Assembly (NCBI GenBank): GCA_037577475.1
Contig: CM075192.1
Coordinates: 14,727,908-14,791,907 of the forward strand
Reading direction: 5' to 3'
DNA from: Chaunax sp. Z400
Lineage: Eukaryota; Chordata; Actinopteri; Lophiiformes; Chaunacidae
DNA length: 64,000 nt
The position numbers and the translations under genes were made by a program. The notes beneath the pieces were generated by a model. That model ran no database searches. It was not told where the DNA came from and saw only the letters and a list, made by a program, of their open reading frames with translations. Of this stretch, positions 1 through 15,100 are shown piece by piece. The stretch's first letter is position 1. Each line of letters begins with the position of its first letter.

Positions 1-24
1 GCTCCGTCATGGATGTATGAAAAG

Positions 25-25
<1 letters not shown>

Positions 26-117
<92 letters not shown>
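26..117. repeat. (TG)n microsatellite
   Basis: Uninterrupted TG dinucleotide run of about 46 units. The Cys-Val 'proteins' read from it are artefacts. It is likely to be length-polymorphic. Confidence 0.98.
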
Positions 118-119
<2 letters not shown>

Positions 120-3100
120 TTGAACAACTTGTTATTTCACCGATTCTTTGCTTTTTTTTTGTCACGAACTCTGCTCCCTATCCTCATCTGCTGGCTCAAC
201 AACCACTTTCTACACCCTTCCACCAACTCCAGAGAGGCTTTCTCCGTCCACAAGCTTGCAGAGTCCTTCTCCTCCCCCTGCTGGTGCAGTGTCCTGGCAG
301 CACAAATGTTGTTTGAGGCACAAAAAGCAACATTATAGAAACTGTGCGAGTTGTAAATTACAACAATACTTTTCACCAGCTGATCTGATCGCCAAGTAAT
401 GGGATTTGCCACCACACTGTGATGTCATATGTTGCATTCCTTCAAACGTTGAGTCTGTTTTAAGCTTTTGCCCCAGGGTCACTGTTTAGTTTTTTTCTTT
501 TCTTTTTTTTTGTTGTTGTTTTTTTTTTGGAAACCTCTGCAGTCAAAATGCACTACCCACACTCAAAATAACCAGGGAGACTGATTTGTTCTGTCTTTTT
601 AAAAATATTTTTGTTACACAGCTTTTGAAGATTTGAATCTCCTCCTGTTTGAATGGATTGGCTCAGAGCTGAGTGCAGTATAGGTAGGGTAGTCCAAAGC
701 AATGTAATGCAGACTAACTCATTGTTGCATTTGGTCTTTCCTTGAGATTTAATGGTAATGACACAAATAAAATCACACCATGCCTCAAATTTGAACCCAA
801 CCGTCTGCTTTTGCAAACCAATCACAGTGTTGCTGATAGCATTTATAATTCTTTTGTATTTTCTTCCTCCCCAGACCATTACTTGGAGTTACTAGTCATT
901 AGGACCACAGTGCATGCAAAATTAGCCATTCCAAACTGGGAAAAAGGGGGGGGCATGAACAAAATATGGAGAAAATTCTTATATTGGGTGTTTTGTTTTT
1001 CCACTCTTTCTTAGCAAGTATTTGTTGTCTGCAGAATAAATCTCAGACAGACAGGAATTGACTGTTTAAGTACTGTGTCATAGGAAACTGCCCTCTAAAA
1101 ATAGCTTCCAGATATTTCCATGGCTAATTACCTACTGTGAATGAACAGAGGGAGACCTTTTAAACCGTCTTTTGCCTGCTGTTTTCAGGAGTCAAGGTTT
1201 TTCCCTGAAAGAGCGGATCGCAGTGTGTGACTGAGGTTAGGGTCATTTGGATCCACTGTGGCTCCACAGTCCATGTTAAAGGGGTATACATGCAGGATGT
1301 GCACAGTCAGCAGGTGAATCCCCCCCCCAGGAGACGAGTGTCGGGGGTTATGGGAAACAGGTGTGGCTGCTTCTCTCCACTCAGCCTTCTTTGTTTCAGT
1401 CCATCAGCTGTCAGGTGACCACGATGTTTGTGGAGAGCACACAGTCAGTTGTACGTACTGACAACAGCCCCTGTACCACCCAAGTGGGAGATTATTAACA
1501 CCCACCAGTCAAATACAGGAAACTGCTGATTGTAGCCACGAAGTTATCAGCGGTGTTGTGTGAGGAATGGTAGCTGATATGAAGGATCTTTTGTTTTTCT
1601 GCAAATGTTTTTGCCACACCTACACACAGGATGTTAACTCAGTGTTAACACTCACATCCAAGTTTGAAGGTCTCCAGCACAGTGTTAACTAGTGTGATAA
1701 CAAACGTTTACTTTAGCCCAAGATATGTGGATCCGGATCTGAATTTGCAAAGTTGATCAAGTGCTCACTATCCGTCCGTTATATCTTACTAACTGATATT
1801 GATAAACAATGACATACAACTGAATAATGCAGTGAAAACAGAGAGCTTATCGAATGAACTATCCCAGAGTCGCATGTCCAAAACCATAAGTGAGCAGGAA
1901 ATGTCGCGGCATTAATAATTAATAGTAATGGAGTTGCTCAGGAGTGGCAGGTCAAAACCGTTTCTTGTAACACAGAGGGTGCAGTGTTAACATTCCTGCA
2001 TTCAGTTAGGAACTCTCACATCCTTTGAAGCATACTGCATATGGAGATTTAGCTGTTTTATGAGAACTTTTTTTAGGTTTCAGCCCTGGTTTTATGTGAG
2101 GTAACATCACACATCAAACGGAGGAAAAGAAAAACCTGTCCCCTGTCTTAGAGTTCCATGATTTGCTTGTAGGGCAACTATAGCCCCTCTGGTGTTATTC
2201 TGTCTTCCCCTGCCATCGTGGCCGTACCCCCATGTCCACATTACCCCCCATATATACCTGTACAGTACTGAGGTTCCATGCTTCTGTCATTAGTGGCTGA
2301 TGCACTCTTGATTTTGTTTTATTCATTTGTTCAAATAGACATTCAGGCTGATTAGACTTCCCACTTTTCGTTAAGGCTGTGGAAAATAAGGGCAAATAGA
2401 CTCCAGGTTTTTTCCTGTGGAAAATGAATGTGGGAAGATAGGACTTGTTTTCAGTAGCGATGCTGCTCTGTCAGTCAGGGAAGAGTCATCAATTTCTGCT
2501 TATTGCAGACAAACACGATGGTTCAATACTGTCGCTATATTTTGCCTCTACTTGAATTGCAAGAAGGGATCATAACAAAAGCATGTGCCAGTTCTATTTT
2601 GAGCTTAAAAACATTTTTGGATTTTGAGATAATGCACGGATTGCGTTACATTTTAAAAGAGGATGGCAACAGTTGAATGGTTGACTTATTCCACAGCCCA
2701 GAGCTGTTAGAACAACAATAAATAATGCTCTGCTGCCCGTATGCTCTCAAAATATTTCCCCTCTGCGTCCAAGTGAGCTTCATATTATGGGAAAACTATG
2801 TCAAAGCAGAGATGTAACCTGAGTCCAAGAAAAAGAATGTCCAGCTTTTCTTTTTTTTTGTGTCTTTTGTCAAACTGAATCTCTATGAACATTACAGTTG
2901 TAGGAGGGGAGGGTAGTGTACATTGCAGCGAGGGGTGTTGTCAGTATTTCCCTTTCATTAAAGTCGGAGCAGTCACAGGATGTAGGGCAGTGTAATATCA
3001 TGGACAAAGCTGTTTGGCTAAATGCTTTGCGTTGGCATGTTCTCAAATATGTATCTGTGTCTTGTGAGGTCACTCTAGACGTGTTTTTGTCATCAACTGA

Positions 3101-6100
3101 TTGAACTATTTTAGGGATTGAAATCTTTTCATTCTTACTGTTCAAAGTGGGCGGTAAAAGTGTGACTCAAAAGTGCCGATTTAATATGTTAGAGAAACGG
3201 GTTGAGAGCGTGTGCTGGGAAAATGGACCCCCCCCCCTCTGACTTGCGTGGTGCTTTGCTGCTGAAATGCCACACTGACCAAACTACTGCTTTTATTGAC
3301 CAGTGGATGCATGCTGGACTGCTTTACTTCCTCCTCATGCTATGACGTGGTTATTACTGACATGTGCAGTGATGCTGATAGCTCTAGAATACCCAAAGCA
3401 GCTTCCTCCATCATGCGTGTTTCTATACTATTGATTTATTCCAGGGATGCACCACTGCCACTTTTTGTCGGACCAAGTACAAGATACTGAGCACTGATAT
3501 GAATACTTAATAATAACCTAACAGTTTACTTTCAATTTCATCAGATGTTTCTAACTTTCTGACTTTAACAACATCAAGGTTACCACATACCGTAGTGCTG
3601 TGTCATTATGTCACATTTTTATAATTCAACTCTTGCCTTTCTGAACAAATATGGCACTGCCACCACATCTAAGTCAGGGCTTCAGAGACACTTCTCTGAG
3701 CCAAAAGCCCCTCGTTAACAGCCAGCTGGAGGGTGTGAGCGACGCATGGCTGGCAAGGTAGTCCGGCATCACTCAAGGAAGGCCTTGACCGCGTTTTTTT
3801 GACATTGTCTTGGAGCCCAACGTGAACAGAATTTTCCGGAATGCCTCACGTCTGAAACATATCATCAGTTGCTCCAGCCAAGCTTGGCTGCCATGCAAAC
3901 CCTGAGACTGCTTTGCCTGGAGGGCGACTCTCTCTGTGTGTGTGGTAAAAACCTCATCAATCCACTGCAGTTAAACCTATGAGACACTGGGCGAACGCTG
4001 CTAAACTGAAGTGCATAACGCAGTGCAGTGTGGCAGCTGATGTGCTTTTTCTTCATGCAGCGTCATGAGTCATGCAGCTTCGATTGTACCGTGTCTGTGA
4101 CGTAGTGATGGCTTAGAACCTCATGTTTGGGCTCTAATATGCTAAGAAGTCAATGAAATCTCGAGTTGGTTGTGGTTGTTTCCCAGTGCATCAGCAAACT
4201 CCCTGAATCTGGCTCTGTGCCGGTTCTTCAGGTGTTTTTATCAGATTGCTTGTATTAATGGAGCTATTTTTCACATACTCCCCTCGACAGTTAAGCAGAG
4301 CATCGTTTGCAGCCTTCTTTACTTTTGTCTTCACCGCTTACATTACATTAAAAATATTTGACATTGCTCCTCCTCCTCTTTTAAAGTGTTTGCAATTGAG
4401 GAATGGCTGCATCAAATTATGGGTTAATAATTCCATACAACCAGGCCACATTAAAGAACATAAATAAGACGAGATGCATGCTGGGCAGATCCAGCGCTCA
4501 AAACAAAGCCTGGCCATTTTTCTTGTGTTGTAAAAATGTTGAAAATATGTTCAAATAGCAAATGCTTAACTTCAAGTGGTTTGCTTTTAGTCTGTCGTGC
4601 ATCTTGCTAGTTAAAACAGAATGATGGTACATAAAAATTCCAGTGTATCGTTCATCATCCATTGGTTTTCCTTTACACCGAAACAAATCTCTGTCCATTG
4701 GGTCTTGTTGACAGACACTAAGTACCAGTCACATCATGTAGAGACCTTGATATAAATATGACATGTTGTTGCTGGTTGTTGGTATAAAAAAGAAACAGGC
4801 ATTGTACAAAAAAAAAATCTTAAATTGGACAATCATGGGAATAATTTTAAAGAAAAACATTCTAATTCCCTTTGGGGTCTCTGTGGTATGTGAGAAACTG
4901 TTTCCATTCTATTAGATTGGCCTAATGAAAGCACAGTAATCCATTTAGAGCCAGTCAAAGACGGTACAGAACCCATTCACTCGTCTGTGCAAAGCTCCAC
5001 CCAGACACCACCACCCAATGAGGTCCTGATCTCATGAATGAAACTTGACCTTGGTTTTCTAATCAGGAAATGACAGTGTTTTTCAAAGGACAGTGTGGTG
5101 ACAAACAATGCATATTTCTTGACTGTAGCTTTCTAGATGGTTAATTGCTGGGGCCACACTTGAGCATCTTCACTGTACTGCAGCGAGTCAAAGTTGAGCA
5201 AATGTCAGTTTTGAATACAAGTATATGAGGTCTACATACTGTGGTAGTTAGTGCAGTAGAGGGAACCAGAAGCAGTCGTCCTCCTCCTCCTTAATGTCAA
5301 CTTTTTTATTTATTTTTTTAGTAAATCACATAATTCAGGCAATAAAATACAGCTGGGGTGAATAAATGCAACAGCCACCTTACTGATGTTCAAAACTAAT
5401 TACTAAGACAAAATTCTATACCAGCAAAACCACCATGTTCTGAAGAAACGCTCAACAGATGCATTCACCAACACAAAACACTCACACTAATCTGTTCAGC
5501 ACATGACATGACGAGCCATAAGGAGCATTGCTACAATAAAGGTGGTCTATATTATGACAAAGGCTAATGTGAAGGGCTGGTCTGCCATCCCACTACAGTC
5601 ACCCTGTCTTTGTGTGGCTTGATAGTACATTTCAGTGGCTGCTGAGAATCATTTATTGAACCCATTGCCAGCCCATTTAAAACTCCATTTGTTCTGGAAG
5701 TGTAGACACTCCAGTTGTCTTTGCCTGATTTCTGACTAATTGCTTTATGCAGTAAATGTCTAAACATCCATTGGTGGCTGTCGGCTTCTGAGACAAGACG
5801 AAGGCGTTTTTTGTGATCTCTCAGCTTTCTTGAGAAGGACAGGAGCAGTACGGAGGCACTTGATGAGCTAGCAGCCCCTTACATTAGCAGCATTTTTACG
5901 CCAGTGCAATATTCAACACTGCTGTGGAATGGTGGTGAGGGCACCCAAAGCTGCCGTTAGAATCAGCGTGTCAAGGATGTCGTGCACTTAAGCGCTAATT
6001 AAGAAAAACTCCATACTGTATGTAGCCTCTCTTCTTGAAAAGAAACCCACCGACGTTGAGTTACTTACTCTTGGGGGAAATGCCTAGCCTTGCCCTCTGT

Positions 6101-9100
6101 GAATTATGCCATTTCATTTTCTGCGACAAAAAATTGTACAGTTTCTTATATGTCCTCCATGTGTGTGGAAAGATGGCATTGTTGCCCTTCTCTGGAGCCA
6201 CAGCACCGTGTGCACATAGAGAAATGCCTCAAACCCCCTCAGCAAACAATAACAAATCCCACACAACAAGGCAGGATGCCGTAGGAGTGTTTGTGGGACA
6301 TCGGTACACAGTGGAAGATGTCGTCCTTCACAAGTCACAGCTGTAAACCCTTAACTCTGATGAGAGGTTGTAATCTATTCAAACGCTTAGTATGTTAACA
6401 ATATTGATCTTTTTTTTTGTTGTTGTTTGAAGCATGGATCTTTAATCAAATGTGACCTGGATGATAAGGGCATAGAAGTCCACATGACTATGGGAGAGCA
6501 ATGAGAAGAAGGAGGTTTTAGGAGGACAGGGACATGTGGAAGGGCTGACTACCCCCCTTTTAAATGTCTGTCAGCCTATGTTTGTCTCCACCATGAATTA
6601 GCCTACTGAAAAAGCCTCACACCCTCAGAGGATACAATGCTAGGAAGGAAGGGGGTAGATTAGAGTTGGTGTAGGAACTCGTGTTTTGTTTTTTTGTTTT
6701 TTTTTTCACATGCACAAATATTTCATATGATAAAAACATGCTATAAAACAGGCAATTCACCACTTGGCCTATCCTGTCTCTAACTGATTAAGACAGAGTT
6801 ATTGGCCTCACAAAAATAATGGTCTGGAGGGGGGGCCTGTGTTTGGCGTGCAGGCATTGTCTGATTTTTCCTTTTTTTCCTGAACACCTCTTCAGAGAGT
6901 AACAATGCTGAACAAATGGCTCCACACTGCCTATTGACTTCTTTGAGTTTGCGGTGTTAAAAGACACAGCTGACTCCCTGAAAACGCAGGCCACACTGGA
7001 AGATTTATTGATGAGGGTTTTCAAGTGCTGTTTAAAAATCTGAACTCTTAACATTTTTATTCATTTTATACAAACTACCAGTCTATGACTGCTGCTGCAC
7101 ACCAGGACTGGGCAACTCTCTTTGAATTGCCTTTTTGATGCATTCTTATTGCCTAAGGAGGTAATTTTTTTGCTGTTTTGTTTGTCTGCTAGCAGGATTA
7201 CTATAAGACGAATGTTAGCAGGATTAATCAAAAAGTTCTGAACCGATTTTTAAGAATTTTTTTTTTTTGGTTTTTTTTTTGGCCCAAGGATCAATCAAGT
7301 AGATTTTGGTCACGATCCAGATTGTCAAAAACTGCACGTTGACATGCCCAAGATGTGCCACACATCAGAATATGATCAGGATCCAAGTAATATCCCAGAT
7401 CTGGTGATCCAGAATGTTTAAATGTACAGGCCTCATGGGAATTTTGCCATTTTGAGATAAATAACCACACGACAGTCTTGAAACTAAGATCAAATTGTAG
7501 CTGAAACTGTGCTGATTCAGTTAGGTGTCAGATTTGACTTATCTTCACATGTTTCTGAGCTATACATCCTGAAGAAAACTACCTTTCATGAAATATTCTT
7601 CTTCTTAAATAACTATCAAACGTATAATAATACAAATGTGATTCCATAATTTTAGGGGTTGGTTTTTTTACGGTCAGTTTTCACCTGTTATTTGACTCAG
7701 CCTGTCGTTGGATGGTGTGTTCTGTCCCGCTTGTGGTCCACCCCTGCTTGCGTACCAGCACTTTGAAGACGAGAGTCACACAGCGGCATTTCTAAAAAGT
7801 AGTTCAACGAGCTAACAAACACCAGACGTCAAATGGTACTGCAAGGTGATGAAGATGGAGGAGAAAATGAAGTCAAACAAATCCTCTTTGACCTGTGGCT
7901 CATTGTTTGTGTCACAGTCATACTTGGCCATAGTTTTCCAGGGCTTGAGGTTTTTTTTTACTGACATAACGTAAAGTTGTAGCACTCATGTTTTTTTGCC
8001 CAGTTGGACGTTGTAGCTGTGCTGCAGCACTTCAATTGTCAGTCGTAAATTTAGTGAGAACATACATGTAAATGATGCATGTCATCATAAATGACTACAA
8101 AAAAAAAGACCTCTGTTGAAAAACTGTAGCAGACACTATAAAGTCTTGACCTGGTAGAGCAGCAAATCCAGTGATCTGAACCTTCCTGTTGTGTACCAGT
8201 ATGAGTTTGCACAAATGATCAACCCAATTTAGTTACATTTGTATGGCCTCACATAGTTTACACTGTTGTTAAAGTCTTATTTGGCCAATTTGACTCCTGT
8301 GCTCCCTCTCAATAATTGCCCTGCTTCTTGATTTATGTCCTTATTCATCCCCACCACACTGTATTAATTTTTGAACGCTGAGCACTGAGAGTTTCCTCTT
8401 GTTTTACTCCTAAACCACGCTCCCTCCTGCGCAGATCTCATGTCTGCATTCTTCTCCTGTGAGGTCTTCTGATCAGTCCCTCATGAGCGCTGTTTGACAT
8501 GATAATCTATGCATGGGGTTCATCCACATGAGCGTGACATATAGTCTGTTTCGTTGCTGCATGTTAATGTCTGTCCTTGGATCCGTCTGGTCTCACACAG
8601 CTCTGACATGCACTGCAGGCCTCATTACGAGGATCTCTAGCCAGGAGACTGCCACTGATGCGGAGGTCAGGGCCGAGGCTGGGTCAGGTCTGAGTAGGTG
8701 GAGATTCTGGCTCATCAAGTGGCCGACATGGAATGTTTCAGGCGGTTGCCAAGCAAAGAGGAACGTTTTGATTTACCATGGAGTCCTCCGAGCATCTTGT
8801 CGCAATTAGTGATGTCAGGAGGGAAAAGAAACAAATATAAAGCATTTCTTCAAAGGGCAAGCATATACTTCCCATGAGTTCATTCTTTCCTAGGGTTTCT
8901 CAAGGAAAGAAGGGGAACGGGGCAAAAGTACAGCCAAACACTCTCCGGTTAAATTCAGTTTTGCAGGCCAGGATTCTTCCTGTTCTCTGGTGAAGGATGT
9001 CACATAATGAGTTCACTAAGTAGGCTGCAAATGATCAAACAGTGACACAGCATGAAGATGACCACCAATGTGTAGCTTTTCTTGTTTATCCTTTTAAAAT

Positions 9101-11834
9101 GCTGAGCCTTATTTGAGATGGATCACCAGTAATAAAAACTAGTGACAGCCCCTGGTTTTGCCTCAGCTGTGTAGCAGGACACCTATTTCCTTGATGAAAC
9201 AGTGTGACAGCTTTGTTTAGCACATTGTTTACATTTCTTTTGCCTGCAGTATTTCAAATAACATTTCATGGTGCTCTAGTTTGCAAGCCCCGCTGTGTTT
9301 TTCATGGTCTCAGCTCGCCGTGCCAAGTTTCCCTACTCGTCTCCTGGCTGTAGGTATCCCATGCAGAGGCCATCTGTCTCTCCTCCCTTAATGGTAAGGG
9401 TGGAGTCCTCTTTAGGCACTTCCCCTCTTTCTCTCCCGGCTTTCCTACTTACTCCCAAATGCTTACTGTAAAACAAACAACATAGCACGGATGGAGTCTA
9501 GTTTCTTTGTGTGCTTTGACAAGGTTAAAAGTTGACACGCTAAGATAGACAAGCTGTATACGGTAGCAGTAAGAGCGTCGTGTCAGGTAGCTGCAGTATG
9601 TACAGCATGTCAGGGAGAAGCCTGGACTGAGACACGTGTCTGCATGCGTCAACGCAATGTAACACATGCCAAAGCGTGGTAGTTCACCGCTCAGACAACA
9701 AGGAGGATTTTTTATCAGCCCACCATTTATATTCTTGTACCAGTTATAGATGTGAATTGATCTCATCATCAAGCTTTTTGTTATATTTTGTCAAGCAAAA
9801 CAACTTAGTTGCACTAGTGAAGTAGCTAGAGACAGCTGTTGTGTCATCTCAGATGACTGTGGAGTGGAGAATGTAAAACCCACATGGCTCTGACCCCGAT
9901 CCTCCACCACACCAATAATGCACCCAGAGGACTCTGGCAGACGCAGCGCACACAAAAGTGAATGACAAAATAAGAGGGGCTTTATCAAATACTTAAGGCT
10001 AATAGGTTGAATGCAGCGCAGAACTGTGTGAGATTAATTTACACAATAAGGCAGGAAACATAAGGAAAATATTTTAAAAATGTGGGTCAGCAGAGGAAGA
10101 AAAAAAAACAACTAGGAAAGCCAGAGTATTGTAGCACAACACAATGCAGCAAACATTTAGGACTCAGCAGCCATTCAAACAAAATGCCTGACTGTAACAC
10201 ATGGTCATTCTCTTATTCCTTATTTTGGAAAAGAGAAACTCTGTGTGTGCATGTGTAATCACGAAAATTACAGGGGATGTAATGGAACACAAGGAGCCTC
10301 AGCCTCCTTCGGCTTTACTCCTCACAAACCAAGATAGCATTTCTGTGGCTTACCAGTCACATTCATGCCAAAGTCTCAAAATACCAGCCAGTGGACCGCT
10401 TTTATGAGCTTTACTCCATACGCATCCGAGACTGCGTACAAAGTGGAAATTTATGACTCCAAAATATAGCTTACTTTGACTGCAACTGTGTCAAGAAAAC
10501 TGAAATAGTACCGTTGAGTGTTTTGAATGGGAAAAAAAAACTTTTTACGCTACACTTACAAAGTAAACATTTCCAAAAGGCTTAGCGTGCATCTACTCGA
10601 CAATCACCTTTGAATTTGTCGAGCCTCTTAAAAAGGTTTCTATCAATGACTCATGTGAGTGATTATTCTCAGAAGATGGAGCGAGGATTGGCTTGTTTTC
10701 CATTCAGGACTACAGACAGAAGCTGTAATTTAGAATTGACTTCCAGTAGTTTTCCGAGACACTTCTTCCATTCCCACTAGAATGGGTTGTTTTTGTTTTT
10801 CGCTCCAACCCAGTAGCACATCTATCATTCTGTGATATGCTCGTAAATATCCACGCAGCACACATTCAGGCGTTTGCTTTCCCATGCTTTTTGTGTCTTC
10901 ACTAGCCTGCAGTAAATACAGTATTCACATTTCCCTTAATGGATTAGTTGTTTAAAAAGAAGGCTAATTAAAAAAAACAGAGGGGGCAAAGTCCAATTAT
11001 TACTTCTTAAACAGGAAGCAACACCATCATATTGCTTGTTTTGTTTCATCTCATTTCAGAGATTTCTTTTATTTCCTTGTTAAAAGGTGCTGTGATGATT
11101 AGCAAGAGGGACATTCTGGGTGGTTTGCTGTGAAAGTGTGTTACATAGTTAAAAGGAAACCAAAGCACTCAAAGTAATACAGATGTCTGTTTTTATTTAT
11201 GCTTTTTCAGCCTTAGACAAAAAAAAAACATGTTGGCTGCGACTAGTAATGTTGATAATGAGTGCAAGACATTAATACATAAATATATTGTTTTGCAGCT
11301 TGTAAAAAGCTAATCAATAATTGTATTTTAATCTGAGGCTCGCTGCTGTTTTAACATATGGATGGAGCACACTGGGAACAGCACATATGCAGAAGTTGTG
11401 ACTATTTCTATGTAATCTCACACATGATTGCTGAAGGGTTGTGTCTCAGTACAGGTGACATGCACCGTGCCATGCAGTACATGCTAGTGTCTCGTTTACC
11501 AGTGTTATTCTGATCAGTAATCCAGAAACGCAGCAGTTTTCTCCACATACGCTCCCAGGATCGGCACATCCCTGCTATTGTACTTTGAAAGCTAATATTG
11601 TGCGGTGATAGCATATCTTCCTCTGTGGTGTTACAGTGGACAAGGAGAAACTTAATGTCGTACTTCACGACGTCACGTTGTAATTTCTGAATTAAACTCG
11701 GGAAATAAGTACCTGAATTAAGTCTGTGACAGCGTCATGAACAATGGATTTTTACATTTCAATCAGAGCTGCAGCGATGTAATGTTATGTTACTGTTGTT
11801 TTTCTAAAACGTGTCTCTCCTTCATTCTCTGCAG
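118..11834 (+). other. Probable nectin3 intron 1 / upstream DNA
   Basis: No coding exon could be supported in this stretch on either strand. All open frames are under about 110 codons, lack family motifs, and are crossed by T-rich and A-rich runs. The first nectin3 exon in the window opens with a 3' splice site at 11833-11834 and lacks a signal peptide, so the signal-peptide exon must lie to the left and this stretch is probably intron 1 or part of it. Mammalian nectin genes are also known for a very long first intron. One interspersed repeat is seen at about 7125-7440; the rest is unremarkable unique-looking sequence. Confidence 0.6.
7125..7440. repeat. Teleost interspersed repeat, copy 1 (GGAGGTTATG family)
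   Basis: The stretch runs from 'ctaaggaggtaa' through 'tttgtctgctagcaggatta' to a segment reading 'gatccagat'. I recognise it as a diverged copy of a repeat widespread in teleost genomes (a block about holding a position, tasting as GGAGGTTATG, TTTGTTTGT, CAGCAGGATTA, then a GATCCAGAT segment). A related, clearer copy lies at about 43735-44215 and another fragment near 56690-56910. Transposon class not determined. Confidence 0.5.
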
Positions 11835-12182
11835 GTGTGAGCAGTAACCAGGTGTTTGTTCATGAGAAAGTGAATGCAGTCCTGGGGAAGAACATCACAC
11901 TGGTCTGCAGAATAGAAGTGGGCTCCAACCTCAGTCTCACGCAGAGCTCTTGGGAGCGTCGTCTTCCCTCAGGCACCATTACCTTGGCAGTGTTTAACCC
12001 AGAGTTCGGGATCTCCATCTCTCAAGACTATTCCAAACGCATCTCATTTGTGTCCCCTTCTGCGCGAGACGCTACCATTACCATTGGAGGGGCTAGCTTT
12101 GCAGATATCGGCTCCTACATCTGCAAAGTGGCAACATTTCCCCTGGGCAATACCCAAGCATCAACCTTGGTTAATGTTTTAG
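11835..12182 (+). CDS. nectin3: nectin3 exon: V-type Ig domain (D1)
   Basis: Opens after the 3' splice site TCTCTGCAG and ends at the donor G|GTAAAG. The first two bases complete a codon from the upstream exon. The translation has the B-strand cysteine in ITLVC, the SWER tryptophan, and YICKVATFPLGNTQ carrying the F-strand cysteine and the TFPLGN signature used in nectin dimerisation. Potential N-glycosylation sites are NIT and NLS. Confidence 0.95.
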
Positions 12183-15100
12183 GTAAAGCAGAGATCAGTC
12201 TCTCCCTTTTTCATTCCATTCATGAGTGCTTCTTCATTCTGTTCTCAAGTTTTCCTTTTCAAAGCGGGACATTGTTGGTTGTGATTAAGCAAAGCTGACG
12301 TGAGCACTAAGCATTATCCCCGGAGGGATAAGCAGCTCCCCGAAGCTACCAACTGGTGGCTTTTTAAAAGTCTACCTGGACAGAGGCCATGTCAGCTTCA
12401 CTCTTTATAGGAATGTGCAGCTGTTTAGATGCTGCTGTGGTGTGGTCCCACTCATCGCACTCACCTTTGTTCCACTCACATGTGAAAAAACTGCTATGTC
12501 GGGTTTAAAATAATTTCGCTCAGACTCCATGAGATTCTTTATAAAGCAACACATATGAAATATGCATCATGTATCATGGAATATGCAGACACTCTCCACA
12601 TGCACCAAGGAAGAAATCAGTGCAAGAAAAACAGGAGACACAACTTGATACAAGTTATTTGTAGTTAATTGTAGGGTTTGATAGAGAGTCTGCGTCGCGA
12701 CATTCAGGTGCATTTTTCCAAGCTGCATGGAAAAGTTTTGTTTGTAGCACTGCTCTTTAAAACTGCTACTGTTCAGTTCTTACCCTTGAGGCAGTGATGG
12801 ATGTTGGTAGTTCTGTTCATTTATTGCTGCTTGAATGATTGCAAAAAAAACAAAAAACGTACATTTTAATTGTGATTTTTCATTGCCATCCTTTCTCGTT
12901 TTCCCAAAGTATTGTGCACACAGTGTACTCGAGTTTCCATACATAGTCCACACTATACGGACTATACCCCCGCCCCCTTCTGAGGAGCATGAATATTGAA
13001 CGTTCTCTGTGGTCAGCTTAAGTTTCAAAGCCCTAAATGGGCACTTGGATCGCATTCAGGGGGAGCTGACAGTGGGAGATTGCACTGTAGGCAGTAATTT
13101 CTTGTCTACCTCCAGAGAGTGAAGAAGGCTCTGATGACTAATGAGTGGTACATTAAAGTGTTGCTGTGACAGCCACTGTGCGAGACCTCGCCGAGGTCAA
13201 CTACACCTCTCTTACTTCGCTGAGCAGCTTGTCGAACACACAGATGCACACCCACACGCAAATGCACGCTTAGACCTACTTTACAATTCAGATGTCACTA
13301 GGGTGTAATTATGGAGGAAAACTATGTCCTTTGCAATTTGATCAATTTGATACCTGTCATGTTAAGTTAGGTTAGGTTAGGTTATTTTTCTTAGAGCACA
13401 TCACAATTACATGACCTAAAATCAGCAGATTTAAGTTCCTAAAGCAGCAGCAAAGAGTGGCCTCTTCATCTCTGCCTTGTTTTAGCTGACTTGCACTTTT
13501 TTTTTATATAAGGCTGTTTGAGAAAGGACAAGGTGGCTGTTGCCCAACAACTGCATCATGCATAGCACACCAGTATATGGACTATATATATTATGTTTAA
13601 ATCGTGTACACAGTTCACATTGTATTTGTTTCACTTGAACTTTAGCTTGAACTCAACTCGAAGTTCCCTGTTTTGATTCCTGTTCTCACTGCACGATTTA
13701 GATGAGAGAGCACTTGCTATCTTTTTCATTGCTTTCAAATGACCTTTAGTAAATGAATGAAATGGTTCACACCCATATATAGTACACCTAAATCACGACA
13801 CACATCATAATGATTGACAGCTCTAGTGGACATTGTCTTAGTTTCAAACTGACACTGTTGATACTGACCCCGTCTTGTATTAAATCAGTTTCATTTGACA
13901 CTCAACACACAGTATTTGTTTAGGCCCAACTCTTCCTTGCTTTCTTTTTTTTTCGTCATTGTGTCTGCAGGAACCAGAAAAGAACCACGCATTTCAGGAA
14001 CAGTTCAACAGGAACTGCGCTACAGTATGTGAGCCAAAAGTCCCACCAGTGAGAAACGGAAAAGGGCCAGAGTAGGAAAACATGACGGAGTGAATGAATT
14101 AGAATGACCCTTTGTTTGAAAATGCTAACGGGTGAATAGGTAATTTAATAAGCAGCAAACGACATTCTTTGACTTTGTCAGCTTAACTTTACTGCATGAT
14201 TTTATCTTAGTAGTTTGTACATTCAAGTGGCCTATAAAGCAACTCTTTTTTTTAATTGAGTCATATAAATGAGATATCACCCCCCCGCAGACAGATGGCT
14301 AAAGTTGCTGAGTCATTGAAGCCAAAATCTGAAGAGTTGTAGTTTTTCTGGTGCGAAGAAATGTTTCCCTTCCCGTTTCAGACGACTCAAATGATGATGG
14401 ATTCTTCTCTGTAGAGAATATGTATGTGTCTACGATGTTATGCTTACATGTTTCTGTTCGTCCTTCATCTTCACCTCAGCTGATGAGGCCAACCTTAGCT
14501 AATCGCTTACTTCCAATCATTTAATTGATCTTCCCTGCGTGCCATGTTTGGCTTCAGTTGTACAAAGAATTATGATTTGTAGACTTGCTTTTGGTCCTTC
14601 ACAGCGTTCAGTCTTTGTCTCAGCCCCAACCTTTTGAATCACAGCAACTGGAATCTAAAACAGAAATTATGAGTGTTGATTTCAGAACTGCAATAGATCA
14701 TCTCACCAACATACCCCTCTTTCTGGGGTTTCCCACTCTGAAGTCAGTGCTCGGTGTTCATGGGTGAATTAGTGTACTTGTCGGGGGGGGGGGAAGGGCC
14801 AGTGCAGCCAGTTTGCTGCAGCCAAATCGTTACCTCTTCCACTAAAGCATTTCCACTCTTCCAAAGCGTCTACCTCCCCTCCCTTCCTGACAGTAACTCC
14901 AAATTAACACGTCTCTCTGATTTAGTTATTCTAAGGCTTCAGCCGGCTCGCCTCCTAACATAGAGCTGCTACTGTTTATAGTCGGAGGCCTGTGAGGAGG
15001 GGCATTGAGAAGTGAGTGAAGAATGTGAGGTGGATGACTGAGAACGGTGTCCCCACCCCTGCACCGCTTACAGGAGGCGCCAGCTTTTATTTTTGGAAAA

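Noticed and set aside
17..338. Two open frames of about 100 codons at the left edge
   Set aside because: Both are translations of the TG microsatellite and its flank (Cys-Val repeats), with no conserved part.
13365..13385. Three TTAGG units as telomere-like sequence
   Set aside because: Too short, inside an intron, and TTAGG is not the vertebrate telomere unit (TTAGGG).
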